Source: Pseudomonas sp. LS44 (GTDB lineage: Bacteria > Pseudomonadota > Gammaproteobacteria > Pseudomonadales > Pseudomonadaceae). Taken from it: 64,000 bases of DNA. Numbering within the stretch: the first letter of the stretch is position 1; the number at the start of each line of letters is the position of its first letter. Position numbers and translations under genes: made by a program. The notes under the pieces were generated by a model. The model did not search any database. It saw only the letters and a program-made list of their open reading frames with translations, and was not told the origin of the DNA. Shown here in pieces: positions 43,188-51,568 of the stretch. Location of the stretch: NCBI RefSeq assembly GCF_024730785.1, contig NZ_CP102830.1, positions 1 through 64,000 of the forward strand, in the 5' to 3' direction.

Positions 43188-43727
43188 GGCGTCGTAGCCC
43201 TCGGCCAGGTGCAGGTCCTTGAGCTTCACGTAGTTGCCGGCGCTGTAGCTGAAGAATGCGCGCTCCTTGTCGGACAGCGGGCGCGCCTGGCTGACCGGCC
43301 GGCCGACGTAGAGGAAGCCGCTTTCCAGGCGTTTGCCCGGCGGCACCAGGCTGCCGGCGCCGATCACCACCTCATCCTCGACCACCGCGCCGTCCATGAC
43401 GATGCTGCCCATGCCGACCAGGATGCGGTTGCCCAGCGTGCAGCCGTGCAGGGTCACCTGGTGGCCGATGGTCACCTCGTCGCCGATGCTCAGCGGGAAG
43501 CCGTCCGGGTTGAATGGCCCGGCGTGGGTGATGTGCAGCACGCTGCCGTCCTGCACGCTGGTGCGCGCGCCGATCCTGATCCGGTGCATATCGCCGCGGA
43601 TCACGGTCAGCGGCCACACCGAGCTGTCCTCGCCCAGTTCGACGTCGCCGATCACCACGGCGGAGCTGTCGACGAATGCGCGCGCGCCGAGTTGCGGGGT
43701 CAGGTCTTGGTAAGTACGAATCGCCAC
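43185..43727 (-). CDS. Gamma-carbonic anhydrase family protein
   Basis: This is a 180-residue left-handed beta-helix protein with hexapeptide repeats. It has the metal-ligand histidines in LHITHAGPFNP, TIGHQVTLHGC and related turns. It resembles YrdA/PaaY-type gamma-carbonic anhydrases and PA0066. It starts at a GTG (43727) with GGAGG eight bases upstream; the frame is open to 43781. It is divergent from prlC. Confidence 0.9.
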   Translation of the reverse strand: MAIRTYQDLTPQLGARAFVDSSAVVIGDVELGEDSSVWPLTVIRGDMHRIRIGARTSVQDGSVLHITHAGPFNPDGFPLSIGDEVTIGHQVTLHGCTLGNRILVGMGSIVMDGAVVEDEVVIGAGSLVPPGKRLESGFLYVGRPVSQARPLSDKERAFFSYSAGNYVKLKDLHLAEGYDA

Positions 43728-43878
43728 GATAGAAACCTCCAGTCGCCGGTTGATGATGCAGGAGAGGGAGTAAAGCAGCACTTAAGCTGCAGCTTGCGCC
43801 GATTGTAATTAAGATGGCCGGCATACGGGCCGGGGAATTCCGCGGCGCCGCCCTCTTTTCCGCATACAGGTGAATGCC

Positions 43879-45927
43879 GTGAGTTCCAGCAATCCCCTTC
43901 TACAAGACTTCGACCTGCCGCCCTACTCCGCCATCCGTGCCGAGCACGTCGAGACGGCCGTCGATGCGATTCTCGCCGACAGCCGCGCCGCCGTGGCCGC
44001 GCTGCTCGCCGAGCAACCCGGCGCGCCGAGCTGGGCCAGCCTGATCCAGCCGCTCGACGAACTGGGCGCGCGCCTCGGCCGCGCCTGGAGCCCGGTCAGC
44101 CACCTCAACGCGGTATGCAACAGCGCGGAGCTGCGCGAGGCCTACGAGGCCTGCCTGCCCAAGCTGTCCGAGTACTGGACCGAGCTAGGCCAGAACAAGG
44201 CGCTGTTCGACGCCTACCAGGCGCTGGCCAAGAGCCCGGCGGCGGAGGGTTTCGAGGTGGCGCAGACGACCATCCTCGAACACGCGCTGCGCGATTTCCG
44301 CCTGTCCGGCATCGACCTACCGCTCGCCGAGCAGCAGCGCTACGGCGAAATCCAGATGAAGCTGTCCGAGCTGGCCAGCCGCTTCTCCAACCAGTTGCTG
44401 GATGCCACCCAGGCCTGGACCAAGCACATCAACAATGAGGCGGCGCTGGCCGGCCTGACCGATTCGGCCAAGGCGCAAATGGCCCAGGCCGCTACCGCCA
44501 AGGGCCAGGACGGCTGGTTGATCAGCCTGGAATTCCCCAGCTACTACGCGGTGATGACCTACGCCGACGACCGCGCGCTGCGCGAAGAGGTCTACACCGC
44601 CTACTGCACGCGCGCTTCCGAGCAGGGCCCGAACGCCGGCCAGCACGACAACGGTCCGGTCATGGCAGAGATTCTCGACCTGCGCCAGGAGCTGGCCCGC
44701 CTGCTCGGCTTTGCCAATTTCAGCGAGCTGTCGCTGGCCAGCAAGATGGCCGACAGCACCGAGCAGGTGCTGAGCTTTCTGCATGACCTGGCGCTGCGCA
44801 GCAAACCGTTCGCCGTGCAGGACCTCGCCGAGCTGCAAGCCTTCGCCGCCGAGCAGGGCTGCAGCGATCTGCAGAGTTGGGATGTCGGCTATTACAGCGA
44901 GAAGCTGCGCGAGCAGCGCTACAGCATTTCCCAGGAAATCCTCCGCGCCTACTTCCCGATCGACAAGGTCCTGACCGGCCTGTTCGCCATCGTCGAGAAG
45001 CTCTACGGCATCCAGATTGAAGAGCTAACTGGTTTTGATAGCTGGCACCCGGACGTGCGCTTGTTTCAGATTAGTGAGCAAGGCGCGCACGTCGGACGCT
45101 TCTTCTTCGACCTCTACGCGCGCGCCAACAAGCGCGGCGGCGCCTGGATGGACGGCGCGCGCGACAAACGTCGCGCCGCCGATGGCAGCCTGATCAGCCC
45201 GGTGGCCAACCTGGTGTGCAATTTCACCCCGGCGGTCGGCGGCAAGCCGGCGCTGCTTACCCATGACGAAGTCACCACGCTGTTCCACGAATTCGGCCAC
45301 GGCCTGCATCATTTGCTGACCCGCGTTGAACACGCCGGTGCCTCGGGCATCAACGGCGTGGCCTGGGATGCGGTCGAGCTGCCCAGCCAGTTCATGGAAA
45401 ACTGGTGCTGGGAGCCGGAAGGCCTGGCGCTGATCTCCGGCCATTATGAAAGCGGCGAGCCGTTGCCTCAGGACCTGCTGGACAAGATGCTCGCGGCGAA
45501 GAACTTCCAGTCCGGGTTGATGATGGTCCGCCAGCTGGAGTTCTCGCTGTTCGACTTTGAACTGCACGCCAGTCATGGCGACGGCCGCAGCGTGCTGGAG
45601 GTGCTCGAAGGCATCCGCGCCGAGGTCTCGGTGATGCGCCCGCCGGCCTTCAACCGCTTCGCCAACAGCTTCGCGCACATCTTCGCCGGTGGTTATGCGG
45701 CCGGTTACTACAGCTACAAGTGGGCCGAAGTGCTGTCCGCCGATGCCTTCTCCAAGTTCGAGGAAGACGGCGTGTTCAACGGCGCCACCGGCCGCGCGTT
45801 CCGCGAGGCGATCCTGGCGCGCGGCGGCTCGCAGGAGCCGATGGTGCTGTTCGTCGACTTTCGCGGCCGCGAGCCGTCGATCGACGCGCTGTTGCGGCAT
45901 CTCGGCTTGAGCGCGGAGGCCGCATGA
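43879..45927 (+). CDS. prlC: Oligopeptidase A
   Basis: PrlC is a cytoplasmic M3 zinc metallopeptidase that degrades oligopeptides, including cleaved signal peptides. The 682-residue protein has the zinc motif TLFHEFGHGLHHLL (HEXXH) and the ending typical of PrlC. The GTG at 43879 is preferred because AGGTGA lies about five bases upstream; a GTG at 43870 would add three residues. The start of yheV overlaps the stop. Confidence 0.95.
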   Translation: MSSSNPLLQDFDLPPYSAIRAEHVETAVDAILADSRAAVAALLAEQPGAPSWASLIQPLDELGARLGRAWSPVSHLNAVCNSAELREAYEACLPKLSEYWTELGQNKALFDAYQALAKSPAAEGFEVAQTTILEHALRDFRLSGIDLPLAEQQRYGEIQMKLSELASRFSNQLLDATQAWTKHINNEAALAGLTDSAKAQMAQAATAKGQDGWLISLEFPSYYAVMTYADDRALREEVYTAYCTRASEQGPNAGQHDNGPVMAEILDLRQELARLLGFANFSELSLASKMADSTEQVLSFLHDLALRSKPFAVQDLAELQAFAAEQGCSDLQSWDVGYYSEKLREQRYSISQEILRAYFPIDKVLTGLFAIVEKLYGIQIEELTGFDSWHPDVRLFQISEQGAHVGRFFFDLYARANKRGGAWMDGARDKRRAADGSLISPVANLVCNFTPAVGGKPALLTHDEVTTLFHEFGHGLHHLLTRVEHAGASGINGVAWDAVELPSQFMENWCWEPEGLALISGHYESGEPLPQDLLDKMLAAKNFQSGLMMVRQLEFSLFDFELHASHGDGRSVLEVLEGIRAEVSVMRPPAFNRFANSFAHIFAGGYAAGYYSYKWAEVLSADAFSKFEEDGVFNGATGRAFREAILARGGSQEPMVLFVDFRGREPSIDALLRHLGLSAEAA

Positions 45928-46202
45928 GCGATCTACCGAAAAGCGTGACCAAGCGCCGTTTCATCGCCGGCGCGGTGTGCCCGGCGTGCAGCGAACCGGA
46001 CAAGATCCAGATGTGGGACGAGGACGGCGTGCCGCACCGCGAATGTGTGGCCTGCGGCTACGCCGACACCCTCGATGCACGCGGCAACTCGGTGCCCAAG
46101 GAGCTGCCGACGCGCATCAGCCTGGCCCCGCCGAAACCGGCCGATCCCAAGGTGCAGGGCGTGCAATTCTTCCCCAATCCGAAGCTCAAGAAGCCCGAGT
46201 AG
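45924..46202 (+). CDS. YheV-family putative zinc ribbon protein
   Basis: This 92-residue protein has two CxxC pairs (VCPACSEPD and ECVACGYAD) that form a zinc ribbon. The basic N-terminus (KSVTKRRFIAGA) and proline-rich tail match the YheV family (TIGR02443). The four-base overlap with prlC indicates coupled translation. Its function is unknown. Confidence 0.9.
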   Translation: MSDLPKSVTKRRFIAGAVCPACSEPDKIQMWDEDGVPHRECVACGYADTLDARGNSVPKELPTRISLAPPKPADPKVQGVQFFPNPKLKKPE

Positions 46203-46375
46203 GGCGCGCGATTACTTGGCGGAACGCTAGGCTGTAAGAGCCTGTTGGGCATTTCGGCGTGAGCGCGCCGTTCCGCTACGCATTGATCAGGAGCCTGTCA
46301 CCGTGAGCCACCCGTCGCCCCTCTCCCGCTTGCCGCAGTGCTGCGCCGGTCATCCTGGGATGGAGCGCGGCGCCT

Positions 46376-48010
46376 GTGCTTGATCGCTACCAACTGCTGC
46401 AATCCCTGCGCGCCACGCGTTTGCCACAATCGCCGATCAGCCCGGTCCTGCAGCAGAAGGCCAGCACCCGTGGGCGCCTGCTGTTCTTCGCCCTGCTCGG
46501 CGGCGCGCTGCTGTTTATCTTCGCCAGCCTGTACCTCGACCTGCGCGAGAGCGGCGCCGAACTGCGCCTCGGTCTGCCGCTGCTGGTGCTCGGCGGCGCG
46601 CTGCTGATCGCCCTCGCCTTCGAGTTCATCAACGGCTTCCACGACACCGCCAACGCGGTGGCCACGGTGATCTACACCAACGCCCTGCCACCCAACGTAG
46701 CGGTGATCTGGTCGGGCTTGTGCAACTTCCTCGGCGTGCTGCTCTCCAGCGGTGCGGTGGCGTTCGCCATCGTCGCCCTGCTGCCGCCGGACCTGATGCT
46801 GCGGGTCAGCACCAGTGCCGGGCTGGCGATGATCTTCGCCCTGCTGCTCGCCGCCATCGCCTGGAACCTCGGCACCTGGTGGCTGGGCCTGCCGGTGTCG
46901 TCGTCGCACACCCTGATCGGCTCGATCGTCGGCATCGGCCTGGCGCATGGCGCGATGGCTGGTTACCTGGACTTCACCCACGGCGACTGGCAGCCGCTGC
47001 TGACCGTCGGCTATGCCCTGCTGCTCTCGCCGCTGGTTGGTTTCCTCGGCGCGGCGGCGCTGCTGCTGGCGCTCAAGCTCGGCCTGCGCGGCCGCAACCA
47101 AACGCTGTTCCGCGAACCGCAGGGACGCACGCCGCCGCCCTGGTGGATTCGCGGTCTGCTGATCCTGACCTGCTCGGGGGTATCGTTCGCCCACGGTTCC
47201 AACGACGGGCAGAAGGGCATCGGTCTGATCATGCTGATCCTGGTCGGCACCGTGCCGATGGCCTTCGCCCTCGACCGCGCCCTGTCAGTGGCCGAGACCC
47301 AGCGCCTGGCAGAGTTCGCCGACCACGGTCGGCAGGCCCTGCAGCGCACCGCGCCGCACCCGGCGCCGGCCGATCCGCGCCAGGCGCTGCTCGCCTACCA
47401 GCAGCGCCAGACGGCCGAGGCCCAGCCCCTGCCGGCGCTGGCCGCCCTACTCGGCGAAATCCGCGACGAGCTGCTGGCCTACGATAGCCTTGCCAAGTTG
47501 CCCAAGGAGCGGGCCCTGGCGCTGCGCAACGACTTGTACCTGAGCGCGGCGACCATCCGCCTGCTCGACCAGGAGGAGCAACTGGGTCTCGCCCCGGAGG
47601 CCTGGAGCAGCCTGCAGGCGCTGCGCGACGGCAGCGACGCGATGACCCATTTCATCCCGCTCTGGGTCAAGGTCGCGGTGGCCCTGGCGCTGGGCCTGGG
47701 CACCCTGGTCGGCTGGCGGCGCATCGTTACCACGGTCGGCGAAGGCATCGGTAAGGCGCCGATGACCTACGCCCAGGGCGCCTCCGCGCAGCTGATGGCA
47801 ATGCTCACCATCGGCGCGGCGGATATCTACGGCCTGCCGGTGTCGACCACCCATGTGCTGTCATCCGGGGTGGCCGGGACCATGGTCGCCAATGGCAGCG
47901 GCCTGCAATGGGCGACCATCCGCAACATGCTGCTGGCCTGGGTGCTGACCCTGCCGGCGGCGATCGGTCTGGCGGCGGGCCTGTACTGGCTGTTCACCAG
48001 GTTGCTGTAG
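46376..48010 (+). CDS. pitA: Inorganic phosphate transporter, PiT family
   Basis: This is a 544-residue low-affinity metal-phosphate symporter with two PiT signature repeats: GFHDTANAVATVIYTNAL in the N-terminal half and AHGSNDGQKGIGLIML in the centre. A large hydrophilic loop follows at residues ~305-420. A GTG start at 46376 fits; no strong ribosome site is visible. The TAG stop is provided by the GTAG end of the repeat at 48007. Confidence 0.9.
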   Translation: MLDRYQLLQSLRATRLPQSPISPVLQQKASTRGRLLFFALLGGALLFIFASLYLDLRESGAELRLGLPLLVLGGALLIALAFEFINGFHDTANAVATVIYTNALPPNVAVIWSGLCNFLGVLLSSGAVAFAIVALLPPDLMLRVSTSAGLAMIFALLLAAIAWNLGTWWLGLPVSSSHTLIGSIVGIGLAHGAMAGYLDFTHGDWQPLLTVGYALLLSPLVGFLGAAALLLALKLGLRGRNQTLFREPQGRTPPPWWIRGLLILTCSGVSFAHGSNDGQKGIGLIMLILVGTVPMAFALDRALSVAETQRLAEFADHGRQALQRTAPHPAPADPRQALLAYQQRQTAEAQPLPALAALLGEIRDELLAYDSLAKLPKERALALRNDLYLSAATIRLLDQEEQLGLAPEAWSSLQALRDGSDAMTHFIPLWVKVAVALALGLGTLVGWRRIVTTVGEGIGKAPMTYAQGASAQLMAMLTIGAADIYGLPVSTTHVLSSGVAGTMVANGSGLQWATIRNMLLAWVLTLPAAIGLAAGLYWLFTRLL

Positions 48011-48073
48011 CCGCGAATTGATTCGCGATGGAGCAGCACGGGCCGGCCTGGTCGCGCATCAATTCGCTCCTAC
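48007..48073. repeat. GTAG-bounded inverted repeat, GCGAATTGATTCGCGA type
   Basis: GTAGCCGCGAATTGATTCGC on the left mirrors GCGCATCAATTCGCTCCTAC on the right. It starts within the pitA stop codon and is the first of three elements in tandem. Confidence 0.8.
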
Positions 48074-48082
48074 AGCAGCACC

Positions 48083-48161
48083 GTAGGATGGGTTGAGCGC
48101 AGCGATACCCATCGACAACGTCGTGATGGGTATCTGCGCTGCGCGCCTCAACCCATCCTAC
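48083..48161. repeat. GTAG-bounded inverted repeat, GATACCCATC type (copy 3)
   Basis: GTAGGATGGGTTGAGCGCAG with CGATACCCATC, and the complement ending CAACCCATCCTAC, form a regular 79-bp doublet. It is directly next to elements of another family on both sides. Confidence 0.85.
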
Positions 48162-48188
48162 GTATCTACGCCAACGGCCGCGCGAACT

Positions 48189-48211
48189 GTAGGAGCGAAT
48201 TCATTCGCGAT
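48189..48211. repeat. Single GTAGGAGCGAATTCATTCGCGA half element
   Basis: One arm only of the GAATTCATTCGC family lies 13 bp from the 3' end of the AraC-type gene. Confidence 0.75.
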
Positions 48212-48224
48212 CAGCGGAAACCCC

Positions 48225-49019
48225 TTAACCGGCACGAAAGAACTCCCCCGGCGTGCAGCCGAACTGCTGGCGAAACGCGGCGATGAACGCCGAGGTCGAG
48301 TCGTAGCCGCAGGCCAGCGCCACGTCGGTGACCCGCTGACCCTGTTCCAGCGGCTGTAGCGCGCCGAGTAGGCGCAGGCGCTGGCGCCAGGCGCGGAAGG
48401 TCAGGCCGGTCTCGCGCTGGAACAGCCGGCTCAGGGTCTTCTCCGAGACGCCCAGGCGCGCGCTCCACTGCGCTAGCGTGGCCTGCCGCTCGGGGTGTTG
48501 CTGCAGGCTGCGGCAGAGTTGCTGCAGGCGTTGGTCATGCGGCAGCGGCAGCATCAGGTCGACTTCCGGTGCGCCGCGCAGCTGGTCGAGCAGCACCTGC
48601 ACCAGGCGGCCGTCCGCGTCGTCCTCGGCATATTCCACCGACAGGGCGCTGAAGGCGCGGATCAGCTCGCGCAGCAGCGGGCTGACCTGTAACACCCGGC
48701 AGGCGTCCGCTGCCCAGCCGGTCACCGTGCAGTCGAGATACAGGCTGCGCATCTCGGTGTGCGGCGTGCTGAAGACCCGGTGCGGCACGCCCGCCGGTAC
48801 CCATATGGCGCGCTGCGGCGGGGCGATGAAGCGGCCGGCCTCGGTGTGCACTTCGAGCACCCCGGCGATCGCGTAGGACAGCTGCACCCAGGGATGGCTG
48901 TGGCGGTAGGTCAGGGCGCGATTGGGCAGCGATTCGGTGCGCCCGTAGACCGGCCGTGGCAGGCTGGCGAGCCCGGGAATGCTGCGGCGAACCGGCGGTT
49001 TTTGTCCTTTAGGCGACAT
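48225..49019 (-). CDS. AraC-family transcriptional regulator
   Basis: This 264-residue regulator has an N-terminal cupin-like sensing domain (TYRHSHPWVQLSYAIAGVLE, IWVPAGVPHRV) and a C-terminal pair of helix-turn-helix units (LAQWSARLGVSEKTLSRLFQ and VTDVALACGYDSTSAFIAAF). The layout resembles NimR/YeaM of E. coli. I place the start at MSPKGQKPPV (49019). The frame is open to 49169 but would overlap the divergent transporter gene. It probably regulates that gene. Confidence 0.88.
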   Translation of the reverse strand: MSPKGQKPPVRRSIPGLASLPRPVYGRTESLPNRALTYRHSHPWVQLSYAIAGVLEVHTEAGRFIAPPQRAIWVPAGVPHRVFSTPHTEMRSLYLDCTVTGWAADACRVLQVSPLLRELIRAFSALSVEYAEDDADGRLVQVLLDQLRGAPEVDLMLPLPHDQRLQQLCRSLQQHPERQATLAQWSARLGVSEKTLSRLFQRETGLTFRAWRQRLRLLGALQPLEQGQRVTDVALACGYDSTSAFIAAFRQQFGCTPGEFFRAG

Positions 49020-49101
49020 TAGCGGGTTCTTTGGCGTTAGTCGGAATTTCCTGGCCAAGGTAGTCTGCCCCGCACCTGGCCTGCAAGCATGAGACACCGT
49101 C

Positions 49102-50103
49102 ATGACCCGTCCCCGCTTCCTCCCCGACAACTTCACCCTGACCCTGCTCGCCGTGGTCCTCATCGCCACCCTGTTGCCGGTCAGCGGTCAGGCCGCGGTC
49201 GCCTTCGGCTGGCTGACCAATGCGGCAATTGCCCTGCTGTTTTTCCTGCACGGCGCCAAGCTGTCGCGGCATGCCATCGTCGCCGGGGCGACGCACTGGC
49301 GCCTGCATTTGCTGGTGTTCGCCTGCACCTTCGTGCTGTTCCCAGTACTTGGGCTGACGCTCAAGCCGCTGCTGGCACCGCTGGTGACGCCCGAGCTGTA
49401 TCTCGGCGTGCTTTATCTGTGCGCCCTGCCGGCCACCGTGCAGTCGGCCATCGCCTTCACTTCACTGGCGCGCGGCAATGTGCCGGCGGCGATTTGCAGC
49501 GCGGCGGCTTCGAGCCTGTTCGGCATCTTCCTCACCCCGCTGCTGGTAGCGCTGCTGCTCGGCGTCGAGGGCGACGGCGGCTCGACGTTGGAGGCGATCG
49601 GCAAGATCACCCTGCAACTGCTGGTGCCGTTTATCGCCGGGCAAATCGCCCGCCAATGGATCGCCTATTGGATCGACCGTAACAAGCATTGGCTGAAGTT
49701 CATCGACCAAGGCTCGATCCTGCTGGTGGTCTACGGCGCCTTCAGCGAAGCGGTGGTCGAAGGCCTTTGGCATCGCGTGCCGCTGCCGGCTTTGGCGGGC
49801 CTGCTGGTGGTGTGCGTGGTGCTGCTCGCCCTGGTGCTGCTGATCACCCGGTTTCTCGGGCGCCGGCTGGGTTTCGACACGGCCGACCAGATCACCATCG
49901 TCTTCTGCGGCTCGAAAAAGAGCCTGGCCACTGGCGTGCCGATGGCGCAGGTGCTGTTCGCCGGTAGCGGTATCGGCATGCTGATTCTGCCGCTGATGCT
50001 GTTTCATCAAATCCAGCTGATGGTCTGCGCGGTGCTCGCCGAGCGGTATGCGCGGCGCCCGGAAGCGCCCGTGGAGACAACCGCTGAAGCCGAAGGGCGC
50101 TGA
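49102..50103 (+). CDS. SBF-like bile acid:sodium symporter family transporter (YfeH type)
   Basis: This 333-residue protein has about ten membrane helices and matches the SBF-like CPA transporter family (PF13593), with AALFFLHGAKLSR-type and FCGSKKSLATGVPMAQVLF segments. The substrate is unknown. It is divergent from the AraC-type regulator across an 82-bp gap, a layout suggesting local control. Confidence 0.86.
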   Translation: MTRPRFLPDNFTLTLLAVVLIATLLPVSGQAAVAFGWLTNAAIALLFFLHGAKLSRHAIVAGATHWRLHLLVFACTFVLFPVLGLTLKPLLAPLVTPELYLGVLYLCALPATVQSAIAFTSLARGNVPAAICSAAASSLFGIFLTPLLVALLLGVEGDGGSTLEAIGKITLQLLVPFIAGQIARQWIAYWIDRNKHWLKFIDQGSILLVVYGAFSEAVVEGLWHRVPLPALAGLLVVCVVLLALVLLITRFLGRRLGFDTADQITIVFCGSKKSLATGVPMAQVLFAGSGIGMLILPLMLFHQIQLMVCAVLAERYARRPEAPVETTAEAEGR

Positions 50104-50182
50104 GCGGCGACGTTTCGAGCGCGGAACCAGTAGGCAATACCCTCCGGCGAGCGACCAGTGGGCTGGCAATTTCAATAAATGA

Positions 50183-50198
50183 CTGTATTTTTATACAG
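50183..50198 (+). promoter_or_regulatory. LexA (SOS) box upstream of the radical-SAM gene
   Basis: CTGTATTTTTATACAG is a perfect CTG-N10-CAG SOS box with an AT-rich palindromic core, ending 20 bp before the ATG. TATTAT directly follows and may be the -10 element. LexA binding here would block transcription until DNA damage. Confidence 0.92.
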
Positions 50199-50218
50199 TA
50201 TTATTTGGAGTAGCCACC

Positions 50219-51280
50219 ATGTCCGTTTCCTTGCCCCCCCGTGGTCGCGGCACCGCCAGCAATCCGCATAACCGCTTCGCGCCGACTCGCACGGTGCTTG
50301 AAGACGACGGCTGGTATCAGGACGAAGTGCCGCCCAGCCGCGCCACCGAAGTGCGCATCGAAAAAGCCAAGACCATCCTCACCCGCAATCAGTCGCCGGA
50401 TGTCGGTTTCGACCGCTCGGTGAACCCCTATCGCGGCTGCGAGCACGGCTGTATCTACTGCTTTGCTCGGCCCAGCCATGCCTATTGGGACCTCTCGCCG
50501 GGCATCGATTTCGAAACCAAGCTGATCGCCAAGACCAATCTGGCCAGCCGTCTGGAAGAAGAGCTGAGCAAGCCCGGTTACGTGCCCAAGCCGCTGGCCC
50601 TGGGGATCAACACCGACGCCTATCAGCCCATCGAACGCGAGCACCAGCTGACCCGCCAGGCCTTGGAAGTCTGCCTGCGTTTTCGCCACCCGCTGCACAT
50701 CATCACCAAGAGTTCGTTGATCCTGCGCGACCTCGATCTGCTCGGCGAGCTGGCCAGCCTGAATCTGGTCAGCGTGGCCTTCAGCCTGACCACCCTCGAC
50801 GACGAGCTGAAACGCATCATGGAGCCGCGCGCGGCCGCCCCGGCGGCGCGTCTGCGCAGCATGCGCGCGCTACATGAGCATGGCGTGCCGGTTAGCGCGA
50901 TCTGTGCGCCGATGATTCCGATGATCAACGACATGGAGCTGGAAGCCCTGCTCGAAGCGGCTCGCGATGCCGGCGCGCATTCGGCCGGGTATGTGCTGCT
51001 GCGTCTGCCGCTGGAGATCGCCGAACTGTTCGAGGAATGGCTGGCCGCGCATTTCCCCGAACGCGCCGCGCATGTGATGAGTTTGATCCGCCAGAGTCGC
51101 GGCGGAAAAAACTACGACAGCGGCTTCGGCACGCGCATGCGCGGTGAGGGGGTGTTCGCTGACCTGCTGGCGCAGCGCTTTCATTTGGCGACCAAGCGCC
51201 TGGGACTGAAGAGGCGTGAGGGTTTTGCTCTCGATTGTTCGAGTTTCTGTCCGCCAGGCCGGCAGATGGCTCTCTTGTAA
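50219..51280 (+). CDS. PA0069-family radical SAM protein (SplB-like)
   Basis: This is a 353-residue radical-SAM enzyme with the cluster motif CEHGCIYCF (CxxxCxxC) and a following ARPSHAYWDLSPGIDFETKL. It belongs to the group related to spore photoproduct lyase (COG1533). The reaction is unknown. The P. aeruginosa counterpart PA0069 is reported among the LexA-regulated genes, and a perfect LexA box lies upstream here. The ribosome site is TTGGAG, eight bases upstream. A role in DNA-damage recovery is an inference from regulation. Confidence 0.9.
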   Translation: MSVSLPPRGRGTASNPHNRFAPTRTVLEDDGWYQDEVPPSRATEVRIEKAKTILTRNQSPDVGFDRSVNPYRGCEHGCIYCFARPSHAYWDLSPGIDFETKLIAKTNLASRLEEELSKPGYVPKPLALGINTDAYQPIEREHQLTRQALEVCLRFRHPLHIITKSSLILRDLDLLGELASLNLVSVAFSLTTLDDELKRIMEPRAAAPAARLRSMRALHEHGVPVSAICAPMIPMINDMELEALLEAARDAGAHSAGYVLLRLPLEIAELFEEWLAAHFPERAAHVMSLIRQSRGGKNYDSGFGTRMRGEGVFADLLAQRFHLATKRLGLKRREGFALDCSSFCPPGRQMALL

Positions 51281-51568
51281 GAACTTTGCCAAGGACTTGC
51301 CACGCTCTAAGTTACGTCAAGCTTCTAGAATATCCGCCTATATATAAAGTCGATATTTTAAATGGCTGGATAATTATTCTAATTATATTCAAGTGTTGGA
51401 TTTTCAAGAAAAAAGCACCAGCTTTTATCCTGCACTATACTTTGTACTGATTTTTCCGCCGAGATAGACTTTGTTGGTCCTGTCTGCTTTAAGGCTGGAT
51501 TTATCTTTGATTTATCGCAACAACGCTTTTGCCTGGCTAGTGAGCAACGGAAACAGGATGACAAGAAA
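51281..51568. other. AT-rich 288-bp gap upstream of the first oxidase cluster
   Basis: This stretch is much richer in A and T than the rest of the window (for example TATATATAAAGTCGATATTT and ATAATTATTCTAATTATATT). It probably holds the promoter of the downstream oxidase operon, but no clear regulator site could be assigned. AACAGGATGA provides a modest ribosome site before the ATG at 51569. Confidence 0.6.
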
